A stretch of DNA of 64,000 nt from NCBI RefSeq assembly GCF_002252445.1, contig NZ_NNRJ01000015.1:434001-498000 (forward strand). Reading direction: 5' to 3'. The position numbers and the translations under genes are program-made. The stretch comes from Brucella thiophenivorans (lineage in GTDB: Bacteria; Pseudomonadota; Alphaproteobacteria; Rhizobiales; Rhizobiaceae). The notes beneath the pieces are model-generated. The model worked only from the letters and a program-made list of their open reading frames with translations, was not told the origin of the DNA and made no database searches. Shown here piece after piece: positions 34,375 to 43,415 of this stretch; position 1 is the first letter of the stretch, and each line of letters starts with the position of its first letter.

Positions 34375-35877
34375 TCAGCCTTGTTCCTGGCCCAAAGGCA
34401 CACTGCGGTCGCGGTAAGTAGACGGGGCAGGCGCATGCAGTGCGCCGCCCGACAGAACCGCATCGGCAAAGCCATCAATTGCTTCGGGTCGTTTTGTCAG
34501 CGTCGCATGAATGGATTCGGCGGCAACCTTGCCGTCTTCCACCGATGCAACGGTCAAGTCCTGACCACCGGCAACACAGTCGCCCCCCGCCCATATTCCC
34601 TCAACGGATGTGCGACGTTCGTCGTCGACGCTGATGCGTCCTTTGGAAAGCCCGATGCCTGCGCCCGCAACGGGTTCCGGTTCAAACTTCTGGCCAATAG
34701 CCTTGAAGACCTGATCGGCTTCAAGAATGAGATATTCGCCGGTGCCGGAAAGCTTGCCGCTATCGGCATTGGTATATTCAAACACAATGGCGTTGACCGT
34801 GCCGTCTTCGCTCCGCTCAAGCGCGTGCGGCTGCAACCAGTGGCGGATCACCACGCCATGAATCTGCGCCAGTTCCTGCTCATAGGCGCTGGCATTCATG
34901 CTTTCCTGACCGCGACGATAAACGATGGTCACGTTTTCAGCGCCGAGCTTTTTCGTCTGAATGGCAACGTCTACTGCGGTCATGCCGCCACCGATAACCA
35001 CAACATTGCGGCCAACGGGCAGGGACGAGAGGTCTTTTGCCTGACGTAGATTGGCGATGTAATCAACGGCATCGATCACATTGGGCGCGTCTTCGCCAAC
35101 AAGTCCCAGATCATTCACGCCGGGCATACCCATGCCGAGGAACACCGCATCATAGCCCGCCTTCAGCGCTTCAATTGTGATGTCCTGACCGAGTGTCTGG
35201 TTATATTCGATGTTGATTGCGCCGATTTTCAGCACAAATTCCAGTTCGCGCTGGGCGAAATTATTGACCGTCTTATAGGCGGCAATACCATATTCATTAA
35301 GACCGCCGCCCTTTGGGCGCGCTTCAAAAATCGTCACCTGATGGCCATGCATCGCAAGGCGGTGCGCCGCAGAAAGACCCGCTGGACCCGCGCCTACAAT
35401 GGCGATGTGCTTGCCGGTATCAGGTGCGCGCTTGAATGGGTGATTGCCGGTTTCCATCAGAACATCGGTGGCATAACGCTGCAATTCACCAATCTTGACT
35501 GGCTTACCTTCCGACGTTTCGCGAACACACACTTCTTCGCAAAGCGTTTCGGTCGGACAGACGCGGGCACACATGCCACCCAGAATGTTTTCTGAAAGAA
35601 TGGTCTTTGCCGCACCAATGGCATTGCCGGTATTGATCTGGCGAATGAAACGCGGAATGTCGATGCTGGTAGGACATGCATTCATGCAAGGCGCATCATA
35701 GCAATAATAGCAGCGGTCGGATTCAACGAGGGCTTCATGCTTGTTGAGCGGCGGATGCAGATCATCGAAAACATGCGCATAGTCGGCCTTTTCCAGCCGC
35801 GAGCCATGGATATCAGGCCCGTTCGCGTGTCCCGGATTATCAATTGCATCAATAGGTGAATTCTCTGCTGATCTCAT
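34375..35877 (-). CDS. preT: NAD-dependent dihydropyrimidine dehydrogenase subunit PreT
   Basis: The product has 500 residues from the ATG at 35877, which has GGGAG 9 bases upstream; two earlier in-frame ATGs lack a well-placed site. It is a GltD-like flavoprotein. The N-terminal domain has the cysteine clusters CYYCYDAPCMNACP and CARVCPTETLCEEVC for 4Fe-4S centres; IAIVGAGPAGLSAAHRLAMHG binds FAD, and NVVVIGGGMTAVDVAIQTKK binds NAD(P). It passes electrons from NADH to PreA. A RutR-like box at 36016-36031 lies in its promoter region. Confidence 0.95.
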   Translation of the reverse strand: MRSAENSPIDAIDNPGHANGPDIHGSRLEKADYAHVFDDLHPPLNKHEALVESDRCYYCYDAPCMNACPTSIDIPRFIRQINTGNAIGAAKTILSENILGGMCARVCPTETLCEEVCVRETSEGKPVKIGELQRYATDVLMETGNHPFKRAPDTGKHIAIVGAGPAGLSAAHRLAMHGHQVTIFEARPKGGGLNEYGIAAYKTVNNFAQRELEFVLKIGAINIEYNQTLGQDITIEALKAGYDAVFLGMGMPGVNDLGLVGEDAPNVIDAVDYIANLRQAKDLSSLPVGRNVVVIGGGMTAVDVAIQTKKLGAENVTIVYRRGQESMNASAYEQELAQIHGVVIRHWLQPHALERSEDGTVNAIVFEYTNADSGKLSGTGEYLILEADQVFKAIGQKFEPEPVAGAGIGLSKGRISVDDERRTSVEGIWAGGDCVAGGQDLTVASVEDGKVAAESIHATLTKRPEAIDGFADAVLSGGALHAPAPSTYRDRSVPLGQEQG

Positions 35878-36015
35878 CGATCGCATCTCCCATTTTTGCT
35901 TGTTCAGGCGCGGGTTCCCTTTGCGCACCTTGAACTCTGTTCCGGGCTGCGATCTTTACCGTCGCGTGATGCCCGTTACTGACAGGATGACAGATTTTTA
36001 CGGAAGGTCAAATTT

Positions 36016-36031
36016 TTTATCATCTGGTCAA
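36016..36031. promoter_or_regulatory. RutR-type operator upstream of preT
   Basis: TTTATCATCTGGTCAA agrees with TTGACCA-NN-TGGTCAA at 12 of 14 fixed positions and has the right half-site intact. An extra half-site GGTCAA is at 36006-36011. It is 139 bases before the preT start. It indicates control of the first pathway step by the same regulator as the operon at 10.6-17.1 kb. Confidence 0.75.
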
Positions 36032-36045
36032 TTTATGACAAATCA

Positions 36046-36089
36046 GCGCATCCCGAAAAGTGGGAACCGGTTTTCGGAAAAAGATGCGC
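36046..36089 (+). repeat. Dispersed intergenic repeat, short hairpin copy
   Basis: GCGCATC and GATGCGC are the outer arms, and CCGAAAAGTGGGAACCGG and TTTTCGG the inner part. It lies in the gap between preT and the EamA transporter gene, next to the RutR-like box. Confidence 0.88.
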
Positions 36090-36116
36090 GTCAAAAAAAG
36101 CACACCAGAAATAGGC

Positions 36117-36146
36117 AAAGGCCCGGTTTTGAAAGCGCGGGCCTTT
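36117..36146. terminator. Possible terminator hairpin near the EamA gene
   Basis: AAAGGCCCG and CGGGCCTTT pair perfectly over a 12-base loop. It is 22 bases past the stop of the minus-strand EamA transporter gene. There is no long T run, so function as a terminator is likely but not certain. Confidence 0.5.
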
Positions 36147-36168
36147 GAAACAGAACTGGAATGCGAAA

Positions 36169-37113
36169 TCAGATTGTCTCTGATTTGATAATATTGCTAT
36201 CAGATGTTTCTTCTGTCTTAGGAGCTGGGAAAGCTTCGGCTTCTTTTGGCAGCGATGGGCGTGAGCTTAGCACCAGTGCGCAGCCAGCGATGATGACGGC
36301 AGCGCCGACAAACTGGATGAGCGATAGCTGTTCTTTTAGGAACAATGCACCGACCAGAACTGCAATCACCGTGACTGCAAATTCGACGCTGATGGCTTTT
36401 GTTGGTCCGACATTTCCGACCAGTTTGAAATAAAGCACATAGGTAAGCGCACTCATCACACAGGCAGAAATCAGCAAATAGACAAAATCAACCAGTCCCG
36501 GAGTGGTTGGCACGGGAATGGCAAAGATCAGCGGCAAGGTCAGAATGCCGCCAAAGACGAATGCGCCGATGGTTGTTTCCCATGAGCCGGTGGTGGAAAG
36601 ACGGCGGCTGGCATAATTGCTGCCAAAGGCTGCCGAAAAACATGAGAACATCACGGCTATACAGCCCATGATAAATTCAGGTGTTACGGCCACAGCAGGG
36701 AAACCAACGAGCAACACAATACCGGTTACACCGAGCAGCAGCCCTACAAGGCGGCGTGAAGTAATGCGCTCCAGCCCCCAGAGCTGGCTGATGACCATCG
36801 AGAAAAGCGGAATCGATGCAACGCAGATCGCGGCCATCGCCGTTCCGATCAGCGGCGTGCCATAGGAAAGGCCGATCAGCTGGCCCGCAACGGTGGTTGC
36901 ACCAACAACGGCAAAGGGTTTCCAGCCAGCGTGAAAATCAAGCTTACGCCCGGAAAGTTTCGCAATCGCAAACAGTGTTCCTGCGGCAATGAAGGAGCGG
37001 AAGGCAACCGCACCAACCCAGCCAAAGGCTTCGACCACGCGCAGCACCACGAGGAACGATAGTCCCCATGCTATGGCCAGGAAAATATAGGTCGCGGTGT
37101 CTCTGGGTTTCAT
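36169..37113 (-). CDS. EamA/DMT-family membrane transporter
   Basis: The product has 314 residues with about ten hydrophobic segments in two EamA repeats: the first opens with TYIFLAIAWGLSFLVVLRVV, the second with IMGCIAVMFSCFSAAFGSNYA. Such proteins export amino acids, metabolites or drugs, or import them, and the substrate cannot be read. It stands alone between repeats and the CoxG-like gene, in the same direction as both. Confidence 0.9.
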   Translation of the reverse strand: MKPRDTATYIFLAIAWGLSFLVVLRVVEAFGWVGAVAFRSFIAAGTLFAIAKLSGRKLDFHAGWKPFAVVGATTVAGQLIGLSYGTPLIGTAMAAICVASIPLFSMVISQLWGLERITSRRLVGLLLGVTGIVLLVGFPAVAVTPEFIMGCIAVMFSCFSAAFGSNYASRRLSTTGSWETTIGAFVFGGILTLPLIFAIPVPTTPGLVDFVYLLISACVMSALTYVLYFKLVGNVGPTKAISVEFAVTVIAVLVGALFLKEQLSLIQFVGAAVIIAGCALVLSSRPSLPKEAEAFPAPKTEETSDSNIIKSETI

Positions 37114-37212
37114 GCCGATAGGCCTTATTACGGTTATGCTTTACCGACTATCTCATAGGAGTGAAAAGCGAAACCTCTTTCGCGTCTCCTCCCATACCAT
37201 CTTCGAATGAAA

Positions 37213-37686
37213 TTATGCCGTTTTTGCAGCGGCATTATCGAGCGCTTTTTGTGCTGCTGCAGCACCGATATTCGCAAAGAAGCGATCTGCAATTTTGCGT
37301 GCCACCGAACCGAGAAGTTTCGACCCAAGTTGTGCGATCTTGCCACCGGCATCGCCACGGATCACATAGCTCAGGATCGTGTCATTACCATCTTCAGTCA
37401 GTGTTACGTCGGTGTCGCCATGGGCAAAGCCTGCAATCGAGCCTTCACCGCGCCCCGAAATCGTATAGGAGGATGGCGGGTTCATATTGGAAAGCTTGAG
37501 AATTCCGTGGAAGCGTACCTTGATAATACCGAGGCTAACTTTAAGCGCTGCACGAATTTCCGTGTCTGAAACTCTTTCCAGATCCTCGCATCCGGGAATG
37601 CAGTTTCTCAGTGTTTCAATGCTATTGAGTGCATCCCACACGGCCTGTCGGGGTGCACTAATTTTTTCTTCTCCGACGATGTCCAT
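37213..37686 (-). CDS. CoxG-like SRPBCC-domain protein
   Basis: The product has 157 residues. Its first part MDIVGEEKISAPRQAVWDAL and NSIETLRNCIPGCEDLERVS are typical of the carbon monoxide dehydrogenase subunit G family, a START/SRPBCC lipid- or cofactor-binding fold. In CO oxidisers CoxG helps to anchor the enzyme to the membrane, but no coxSML genes are present in the window, so a different role is likely. The C-terminus is a helical, alanine-rich tail. The ATG at 37686 follows AGGAG. Confidence 0.88.
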   Translation of the reverse strand: MDIVGEEKISAPRQAVWDALNSIETLRNCIPGCEDLERVSDTEIRAALKVSLGIIKVRFHGILKLSNMNPPSSYTISGRGEGSIAGFAHGDTDVTLTEDGNDTILSYVIRGDAGGKIAQLGSKLLGSVARKIADRFFANIGAAAAQKALDNAAAKTA

Positions 37687-37839
37687 GTTTTGACTAAACT
37701 CCTGATCAACCTAAATTGATGCATATCTCTATATGGAACCACATCAAATGGAAAATTTTGTAATTTAACGGATGCAATTCTCTAATAAACTGCTTAATTA
37801 TCGGCAATTAAATCGATTTGATTGACTGGGAGTACCATC

Positions 37840-39489
37840 ATGGCAAGAGACACGGCGAAGCTTGAAGCAACGGTCGCAAAGCTGAAGAAACATTGGGCGG
37901 AAGCTGCACCAAAAGACATGCGTGCGGCATTCAAAGCCGATCCGGGCCGTTTTGAACGTTATTCGCTGTCGCTTGACGATCTGCTGTTTGACTGGTCGAA
38001 GGCCCGCGTCAATGATGAGACCGTTGCACTTCTGACCGAACTTGCAAAGGCTGCTGATGTTGAAGGTCGCCGCGCTGCCATGTTTGCAGGCGAGCACATC
38101 AACAACACCGAAGATCGCGCTGTGCTTCATGTGGCCCTTCGCGACACCACGTCGAAGGAAGTTCTGGTCGATGGCCACAACGTCCTGCCGGATGTGAAAG
38201 ACGTGCTTGATCGTATGGCTGCTTTCTCCGATGGCATCCGTACTGGCGCAATTAAGGGCGCGACAGGCAAGAAGATCGCCGATATTGTCAATATCGGCAT
38301 TGGCGGTTCCGATCTCGGTCCTGTTATGGCGACGATTGCGCTTTCGCCTTATCATGATGGCCCACGCGCCCATTATGTTTCGAACATCGATGGCGCGCAT
38401 ATTGCCGATACGTTGAATGTACTTGATCCGGCAACGACACTGATCATCGTCGCGTCCAAGACTTTCACCACGATTGAGACCATGACCAATGCGCAGACCG
38501 CGCGCAAATGGATCGCGGATGCGCTGGGCGAAGACGCTGTTGGCGCACATTTTGCGGCTGTTTCCACTGCACTCGACAAGGTTGCAGCATTCGGCATTGG
38601 CGAAGACCGCGTCTTTGGCTTCTGGGATTGGGTCGGCGGTCGCTATTCGGTCTGGTCGGCGATTGGTCTGCCTGTGATGATCGCGATCGGTGCCGACAAT
38701 TTCCGCAAATTCCTCGCTGGCGCGCACTCGATGGACGTGCACTTCCGCGATGCACCGCTTGAAAACAACCTGCCAATCTGGCTTGGTTTGATTGGCTACT
38801 GGCATCGTGCGATCTGCGATTATTCCAGCCGTGCCGTGATCCCTTACGATCAGCGTCTCGCGCGTGTTCCGGCTTACCTCCAGCAGCTTGATATGGAATC
38901 GAACGGCAAGAGCGTGACTGTTGATGGCAAGCCTGTTTCCGGCCCAACTGGTCCGGTTGTGTGGGGCGAACCCGGCACCAACGGTCAGCACGCGTTCTTC
39001 CAGCTTCTGCATCAGGGCACTGACACCATTCCGCTCGAATTTATCGTTGCGGCAAAGGGCCATGAAAAGCACCTCGATCATCAGCATGAAATGCTGCTTG
39101 CCAACTGCCTTGCGCAGTCGGAAGCGCTGATGAAGGGCCGCACGCTGGATGAAGCCCGCGCACAGCTCCAGTCTAAGAAGCTGCCTGAGGCGGAAGTCGA
39201 ACGCATTGCACCGCATCGCGTGTTCTCGGGCAACCGCCCATCGCTCACCCTTGTTCACGACAAGTTGGATCCATTTGCGTTCGGTCGCCTGATCGCTCTT
39301 TACGAACATCGCGTCTTCGTGGAAGCGCAGATTTTCGGCATCAATGCGTTTGACCAGTGGGGCGTGGAACTTGGCAAGGAACTCGCCACCGAGCTTCTTC
39401 CGGTTGTTTCGTGTGCCGAATCTGCTGAAGGCAAAGACGCTTCGACAGTGGGTCTCGTTGCCCATTTGCATGCACGCCGCAAAGCCTGA
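37840..39489 (+). CDS. pgi: Glucose-6-phosphate isomerase
   Basis: The product has 549 residues, the normal length for the bacterial type. Signatures: [46 protein letters not shown] (PGI signature 1 core GGRYS) and the C-terminal signature region [19 protein letters not shown]. It interconverts glucose-6-phosphate and fructose-6-phosphate in the cytoplasm. The ATG at 37840 has TGGGAG 9 bases before it and gives the usual N-terminus. A terminator follows. A long open frame on the opposite strand (37798-39471) is a shadow caused by codon bias. Confidence 0.97.
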   Translation: MARDTAKLEATVAKLKKHWAEAAPKDMRAAFKADPGRFERYSLSLDDLLFDWSKARVNDETVALLTELAKAADVEGRRAAMFAGEHINNTEDRAVLHVALRDTTSKEVLVDGHNVLPDVKDVLDRMAAFSDGIRTGAIKGATGKKIADIVNIGIGGSDLGPVMATIALSPYHDGPRAHYVSNIDGAHIADTLNVLDPATTLIIVASKTFTTIETMTNAQTARKWIADALGEDAVGAHFAAVSTALDKVAAFGIGEDRVFGFWDWVGGRYSVWSAIGLPVMIAIGADNFRKFLAGAHSMDVHFRDAPLENNLPIWLGLIGYWHRAICDYSSRAVIPYDQRLARVPAYLQQLDMESNGKSVTVDGKPVSGPTGPVVWGEPGTNGQHAFFQLLHQGTDTIPLEFIVAAKGHEKHLDHQHEMLLANCLAQSEALMKGRTLDEARAQLQSKKLPEAEVERIAPHRVFSGNRPSLTLVHDKLDPFAFGRLIALYEHRVFVEAQIFGINAFDQWGVELGKELATELLPVVSCAESAEGKDASTVGLVAHLHARRKA

Positions 39490-39511
39490 TATTAAGGCAA
39501 ATCAATAGGGC

Positions 39512-39540
39512 AAGCCGGGCGCTCTGCCCGGCTTTTTTTG
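39512..39540 (+). terminator. Intrinsic terminator after pgi
   Basis: AAGCCGGGC and GCCCGGCTT form a perfect 9-bp stem with loop GCTCT and a seven-T run. Confidence 0.95.
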
Positions 39541-39562
39541 TGCGCATTAATTGGGATGAGAA

Positions 39563-40624
39563 ATGAAGACCGAGATTATCGAGTTTGCCGGCGATGTACC
39601 GGGTAACGCCATTGAACTGCGTGTGCTGCGCTTTGCAGGCAAAAACGGCGATGCGCCCACCGCCTATCTGCAATCCTCGCTGCATGGCGGAGAATTGCCG
39701 GGGCAGGCTGCTCTTCATTTCTTAGTTCCGATGTTAAAGAAAGCAGCCGAAGAAGGCCGCATTCTGGGTAATATTACGGTTGTCCCACAAGCCAATCCGA
39801 TTGGCTCGAACCAGTGGCAGGCGCATCAGCACTTGGGCCGTTTCGAGTTTTTCTCGGCGGTTAATTTCAACCGTGCTTTCCCACTGTTGCCGGATTTCAA
39901 CACGTCTGAATTGCCCGGCCCGGCTGCGCCGGTAGCGCTTGCACAGCGTTTGAAAGCAACGCTTTTGAAGATGGCTCTGGCAAACGACATCGTACTCGAT
40001 CTTCATTGTGATGATGAAAGCGAAAACTATGTCTATATCGCCAAAGAATTTGTCGAAGACATGAAAGATCTGGCGGTCGCACTCGGCTCGACTGCTATTC
40101 TTGCATGGGACACGACGGCAGATGCAGCCTTTGAAGAAGCCTGCGCGCATCCGGTTCTGCAATTGCCAGCCGATAAGCGCAATATGAAGCGTCGCGCCGT
40201 TACGACAGTCGAATTCCGGGGCTTAAGCGATGTCTATGCCGATATGGGCAAAGGCGATGCCGAAGGTCTTTACAAGTTCCTCGTCCATCGTGGTGTGATT
40301 GTCGACGAAAGTGTGAAGCTCGATCTCGACTACAAGGGCCTCATCACGCCGCTTGAAAATGTGGAAATGCTGCGCGCGCCTGAAGGTGGCATGGTGCTTT
40401 ATCATGTCGCTCCTGGTGATGTTGTTGAGGCCGGGGCAAAGCTTGTTACTGTTGTCACCAAGCCGGGCGAACCGGAAGGCGACATCACACTGACTGCACC
40501 ACAGGCAGGGCGTATTCTCACGCGCCGCACGTTGCGCTATGTCCGCCGAGGTGATGATTTGCTGAAACTGCTTGCCGCTAAGCCATCGGCAGTCAAAAAG
40601 CGTTCTGGTGCTTTAGAGGCATGA
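39563..40624 (+). CDS. Succinylglutamate desuccinylase/aspartoacylase-family metallohydrolase
   Basis: The product has 353 residues. LQSSLHGGELPGQAAL (about 36-51) has the HGGE zinc-binding pair, and DIVLDLHCDDESENYVY has the third histidine. The family (M14-like AstE/AspA) removes acyl groups from N-acyl amino acids. Other members act as deacylases in ectoine or acetylated-peptide breakdown. The C-terminal third (about 260-335) is beta-rich with a lipoyl-like pattern (RAPEGGMVLYHVAPGDVVEAG). No astABCD genes are near, so a desuccinylase role in arginine breakdown is not supported. The HAD gene overlaps its stop codon. Confidence 0.9.
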   Translation: MKTEIIEFAGDVPGNAIELRVLRFAGKNGDAPTAYLQSSLHGGELPGQAALHFLVPMLKKAAEEGRILGNITVVPQANPIGSNQWQAHQHLGRFEFFSAVNFNRAFPLLPDFNTSELPGPAAPVALAQRLKATLLKMALANDIVLDLHCDDESENYVYIAKEFVEDMKDLAVALGSTAILAWDTTADAAFEEACAHPVLQLPADKRNMKRRAVTTVEFRGLSDVYADMGKGDAEGLYKFLVHRGVIVDESVKLDLDYKGLITPLENVEMLRAPEGGMVLYHVAPGDVVEAGAKLVTVVTKPGEPEGDITLTAPQAGRILTRRTLRYVRRGDDLLKLLAAKPSAVKKRSGALEA

Positions 40625-41349
40625 GTTCATTGACTGCTCCTGAGAAATTAAAAACGATTCGTGCCATCCTGTTTGACAAGGATGGAACGCTGATCGATTT
40701 CGATAGCACATGGTTTACAGTGTCATGGAATCTGGCACAGCGCACCGCCAATGGCGACGAAAATCGCGCCCGCTCCTTGCTTGATGCTGGCGGCTATGAT
40801 TGGCAAACCTCGCGCTTCCGCGCCAATTCGGTGATTGCAGCCGGTACGGTCGAAGACATTGTCGAACTCTGGCACCCCGATATTGATGAAGCGGGTTTTA
40901 AAGCCAAGGTTAGCGAATTCGATAGTTTTACTGTTGAAGAGGGCGCACGTTCCGCCGTTGCAATTGAAGGGCTACGTGAGACACTACAAACCCTTCGCGA
41001 GATGGGTTTTATCCTTGGCATTGCGACTAACGATTCAGAAGCAGGTGCCCATGCGACCGCCAAAGCATTGGGGATCGACCATCTGTTTGATGTCGTGATC
41101 GGCTATGACACGGCAGAGCGTCCAAAACCGTTTGCTGACCCACTGCTTTATTTTGCGGAAAAAGTGGGCCTTGAGCCGGGCGCAATCGCCATGGTGGGCG
41201 ATAATCTGCACGATCTTGAAACGGCACATGCCGCCAAAGCTGGTCTTGCGGTAGGTGTTCTTTCCGGCAACAGTCCGCGCGAAGCGCTTGAGCCTCATGC
41301 CGATGTGGTGCTCGATTCCATTGCAGGCTTGCCTGATTTGTTCAGATAA
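40621..41349 (+). CDS. HAD-family phosphatase (phosphoglycolate phosphatase-like)
   Basis: The product has 242 residues. Motif I is ILFDKDGTLIDF (nucleophile Asp about 18), motif II GIATNDSEAGA, and motif IV MVGDNLHDLETAHAAKAG. The helical cap between motifs I and II is of the Gph type. It hydrolyses a small phosphate ester; the substrate is not readable. Its start overlaps the end of the acylase-like gene by 4 bases (ATGA), so they are co-expressed. A shared terminator with fadD follows. Confidence 0.9.
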   Translation: MSSLTAPEKLKTIRAILFDKDGTLIDFDSTWFTVSWNLAQRTANGDENRARSLLDAGGYDWQTSRFRANSVIAAGTVEDIVELWHPDIDEAGFKAKVSEFDSFTVEEGARSAVAIEGLRETLQTLREMGFILGIATNDSEAGAHATAKALGIDHLFDVVIGYDTAERPKPFADPLLYFAEKVGLEPGAIAMVGDNLHDLETAHAAKAGLAVGVLSGNSPREALEPHADVVLDSIAGLPDLFR

Positions 41350-41356
41350 AGCGAAG

Positions 41357-41386
41357 CGGCCCTCTCATGAAGAGGGCCGTCTTTAT
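41357..41386. terminator. Bidirectional terminator between HAD gene and fadD
   Basis: CGGCCCTCT and AGAGGGCCG form a perfect 9-bp stem with loop CATGA, followed by TCTTTATCTT on the plus strand. It lies between convergent genes. Confidence 0.85.
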
Positions 41387-41387
41387 C

Positions 41388-43115
41388 TTAGTCTCTCAAC
41401 TCACGCCGCAAAATCTTGCCGACATTGGTTTTCGGCAGGGCCTCTCGAAATTCCACTTCGCGCGGACGCTTATAATTGGTTAAGCGCTGTGCGCAGAAGG
41501 ATTTGACATCCTCTTCCGTCAGGTTCGGATCACGACGCACCACATAAAGCTTCACAACTTCGCCTGAATGCTCATTTGCAACGCCCACGGCAGCAGATTC
41601 GACAATGCCGGGATGTTCGGCGGCGACTTCTTCGATTTCATTCGGATAGACATTGAAACCCGAGACGAGGATCATATCCTTCTTGCGGTCCACAATCTTG
41701 GTAAAACCGTTTTCATCCATGAAGCCCATATCGCCGGTGCGAAAGAAACCATCGGCCATGATGGCGCGTTCGGTTTCATCCGGCCTGTTCCAGTAGCCGA
41801 GCATGACCTGGGGGCCACGCACGCAGATTTCGCCGACATCGCCGAGTGCCAAATCCTTGCCGTCATCATCGCGAATGGCAATGTCGGTTGAAGGCATTGG
41901 CAAGCCTATCGTGCCGCTGAATTCAATCGCATCAAGAGGATTGGCCGAAGCGACAGGCGAAGTTTCCGAAAGGCCATAGCCTTCGGTAATGTGGCAACCC
42001 GTCATTTGCTGCCAACGTTCCGCGATAGGCCGCTGTACTGCCATGCCACCGCCGAGCGAAAGTACCAGTGGTTTGAAGTTCAGCGCCTTAAAGTCATCAT
42101 TATTCATCAGCGCGTTAAACAGCGTGTTGAGGCCCGGGAAAATGTGGAATGGATATTTTTGCAGTTCTTTGACAAAGGCCGGAATATCACGCGGGTTCGG
42201 AATCAGAATATTGCGCGCACCAAGCTTGATGCCGATCATCGCATTCACGGTCAGCGCGAAAATATGATAAAGGGGCAGTGCGCAAACGAAGTTGAGTTCT
42301 TTCGGCTTGCCTTTGTTCTGGAAGGCAACGTCCATCCAAAACTGCATCTGCTCCACATTGGCCAGAATATTGGCATGGCTGAGCATCGCACCTTTGGAAA
42401 CGCCCGTCGTGCCGCCAGTATATTGCAGAAAGGCGATGTCGGATTTATCGATAGGCACTGGATTAAAAGACTTGGAACGACCCTGCGCCAGCGCATCTTT
42501 AAAACGCACATGGTCGGGAATGCTCCATTCCGGCACCAGCTTTTTCACCTTGCGCACCACCAGATTGATGATGTGGCCTTTGAGACCGTGCATGTCTCCC
42601 ATGGTGGCGACGATGATGTTCGGCACATGGATAGAAGCAAGGGATTTTTGTACGGTCGCTGCGAAGTTTTCCAACACGATCAGTGCCTGTGCACCTGAAT
42701 CATTCAACTGATGCTGAAGTTCGCGCGGCGTGTAAAGCGGGTTGACGTTAACTACGACGAAACCTGCTTTTAAGATCGCGGCAATTGCCACAGGATATTG
42801 CAGGATATTGGGCATCATCACCGCAACGCGGTCGCCTTTGACCAATCCGCGCGATTGAAGCCAGGCTGCGAGCGCGCGCGAATTTTCATCCAATTCCTTG
42901 TAGGACATATCTTTGCCCATACAGGTGAATGCCGGTTTATCGGCAAACTGGCGGCATGCGGCCGAGATCATATCTCCAATGGATGTGGATTTGCTGAGAT
43001 CGATCTCATGCGGAACGCTTTTGGGATAGGATTTGAGCCAGATCTTATCCGAGACAGATATAGCCGATGTCGCTTTACTCGACGTGGTTTTGGTTTCCGC
43101 TGCTTTTTTTACCAT
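41388..43115 (-). CDS. fadD: Long-chain fatty acid-CoA ligase
   Basis: The product has 575 residues. The AMP-binding motif is LQYTGGTTGVSKGAMLSH (about 214-231); ITEGYGLSETSPVASANP and the ATP/AMP motif FFRTGDMGFMDENGF follow, and DRKKDMILVSGFNVYPNEIEE is the fatty-acyl-CoA synthetase signature. PKTNVGKILRREL holds the C-terminal catalytic lysine. It activates fatty acids to acyl-CoA using ATP at the inner face of the membrane. It stands alone, pointing away from bepR. Confidence 0.94.
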   Translation of the reverse strand: MVKKAAETKTTSSKATSAISVSDKIWLKSYPKSVPHEIDLSKSTSIGDMISAACRQFADKPAFTCMGKDMSYKELDENSRALAAWLQSRGLVKGDRVAVMMPNILQYPVAIAAILKAGFVVVNVNPLYTPRELQHQLNDSGAQALIVLENFAATVQKSLASIHVPNIIVATMGDMHGLKGHIINLVVRKVKKLVPEWSIPDHVRFKDALAQGRSKSFNPVPIDKSDIAFLQYTGGTTGVSKGAMLSHANILANVEQMQFWMDVAFQNKGKPKELNFVCALPLYHIFALTVNAMIGIKLGARNILIPNPRDIPAFVKELQKYPFHIFPGLNTLFNALMNNDDFKALNFKPLVLSLGGGMAVQRPIAERWQQMTGCHITEGYGLSETSPVASANPLDAIEFSGTIGLPMPSTDIAIRDDDGKDLALGDVGEICVRGPQVMLGYWNRPDETERAIMADGFFRTGDMGFMDENGFTKIVDRKKDMILVSGFNVYPNEIEEVAAEHPGIVESAAVGVANEHSGEVVKLYVVRRDPNLTEEDVKSFCAQRLTNYKRPREVEFREALPKTNVGKILRRELRD

Positions 43116-43250
43116 GCCTTCTCCCCGGATTGCTCCGTCCGTTGTTTGAGCGACAAGCCCGCCACCCTTCTCCCAATTTGCCTGTCCTCAAGAATTGGAT
43201 AGGCACTTCCTCAAGAATGAATGTGGTCGAGTTTCGTGCTAATCGCAAGA

Positions 43251-43266
43251 CTTACATTGACGTAAG
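43251..43266. promoter_or_regulatory. Candidate operator upstream of fadD
   Basis: CTTACATTGACGTAAG is an inverted repeat (CTTAC-N6-GTAAG), followed by GCGTAAA. It lies 136 bases before the fadD start, within the 300-base gap between fadD and bepR in which I see no gene. Sites with a TTACGTnnACGTAA core are known for fatty-acid and branched-chain catabolism regulators in alphaproteobacteria, and this resembles them only in part. Confidence 0.35.
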
Positions 43267-43415
43267 CGTAAATTAAAAGGCGATGCGCCGTCTTTCCCAA
43301 CTTTTTTGCCCGACCAGCAATCCCCATAAAAAAATCTTATTTTTTCATGTTTGCGCATCACGATGCAGTGAGTGAATGATCTGTATCCGCGTGGGCGCCC
43401 TGCTGAATGCTAGGT

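Noticed and set aside
37213-37686. Carbon monoxide oxidation role for the CoxG-like gene
   Set aside because: No CO dehydrogenase subunits are nearby; the SRPBCC domain alone does not indicate CO metabolism.
37798-39471. 557-residue open frame antisense to pgi
   Set aside because: Caused by codon bias in pgi; it has no recognisable domain and pgi is certain.
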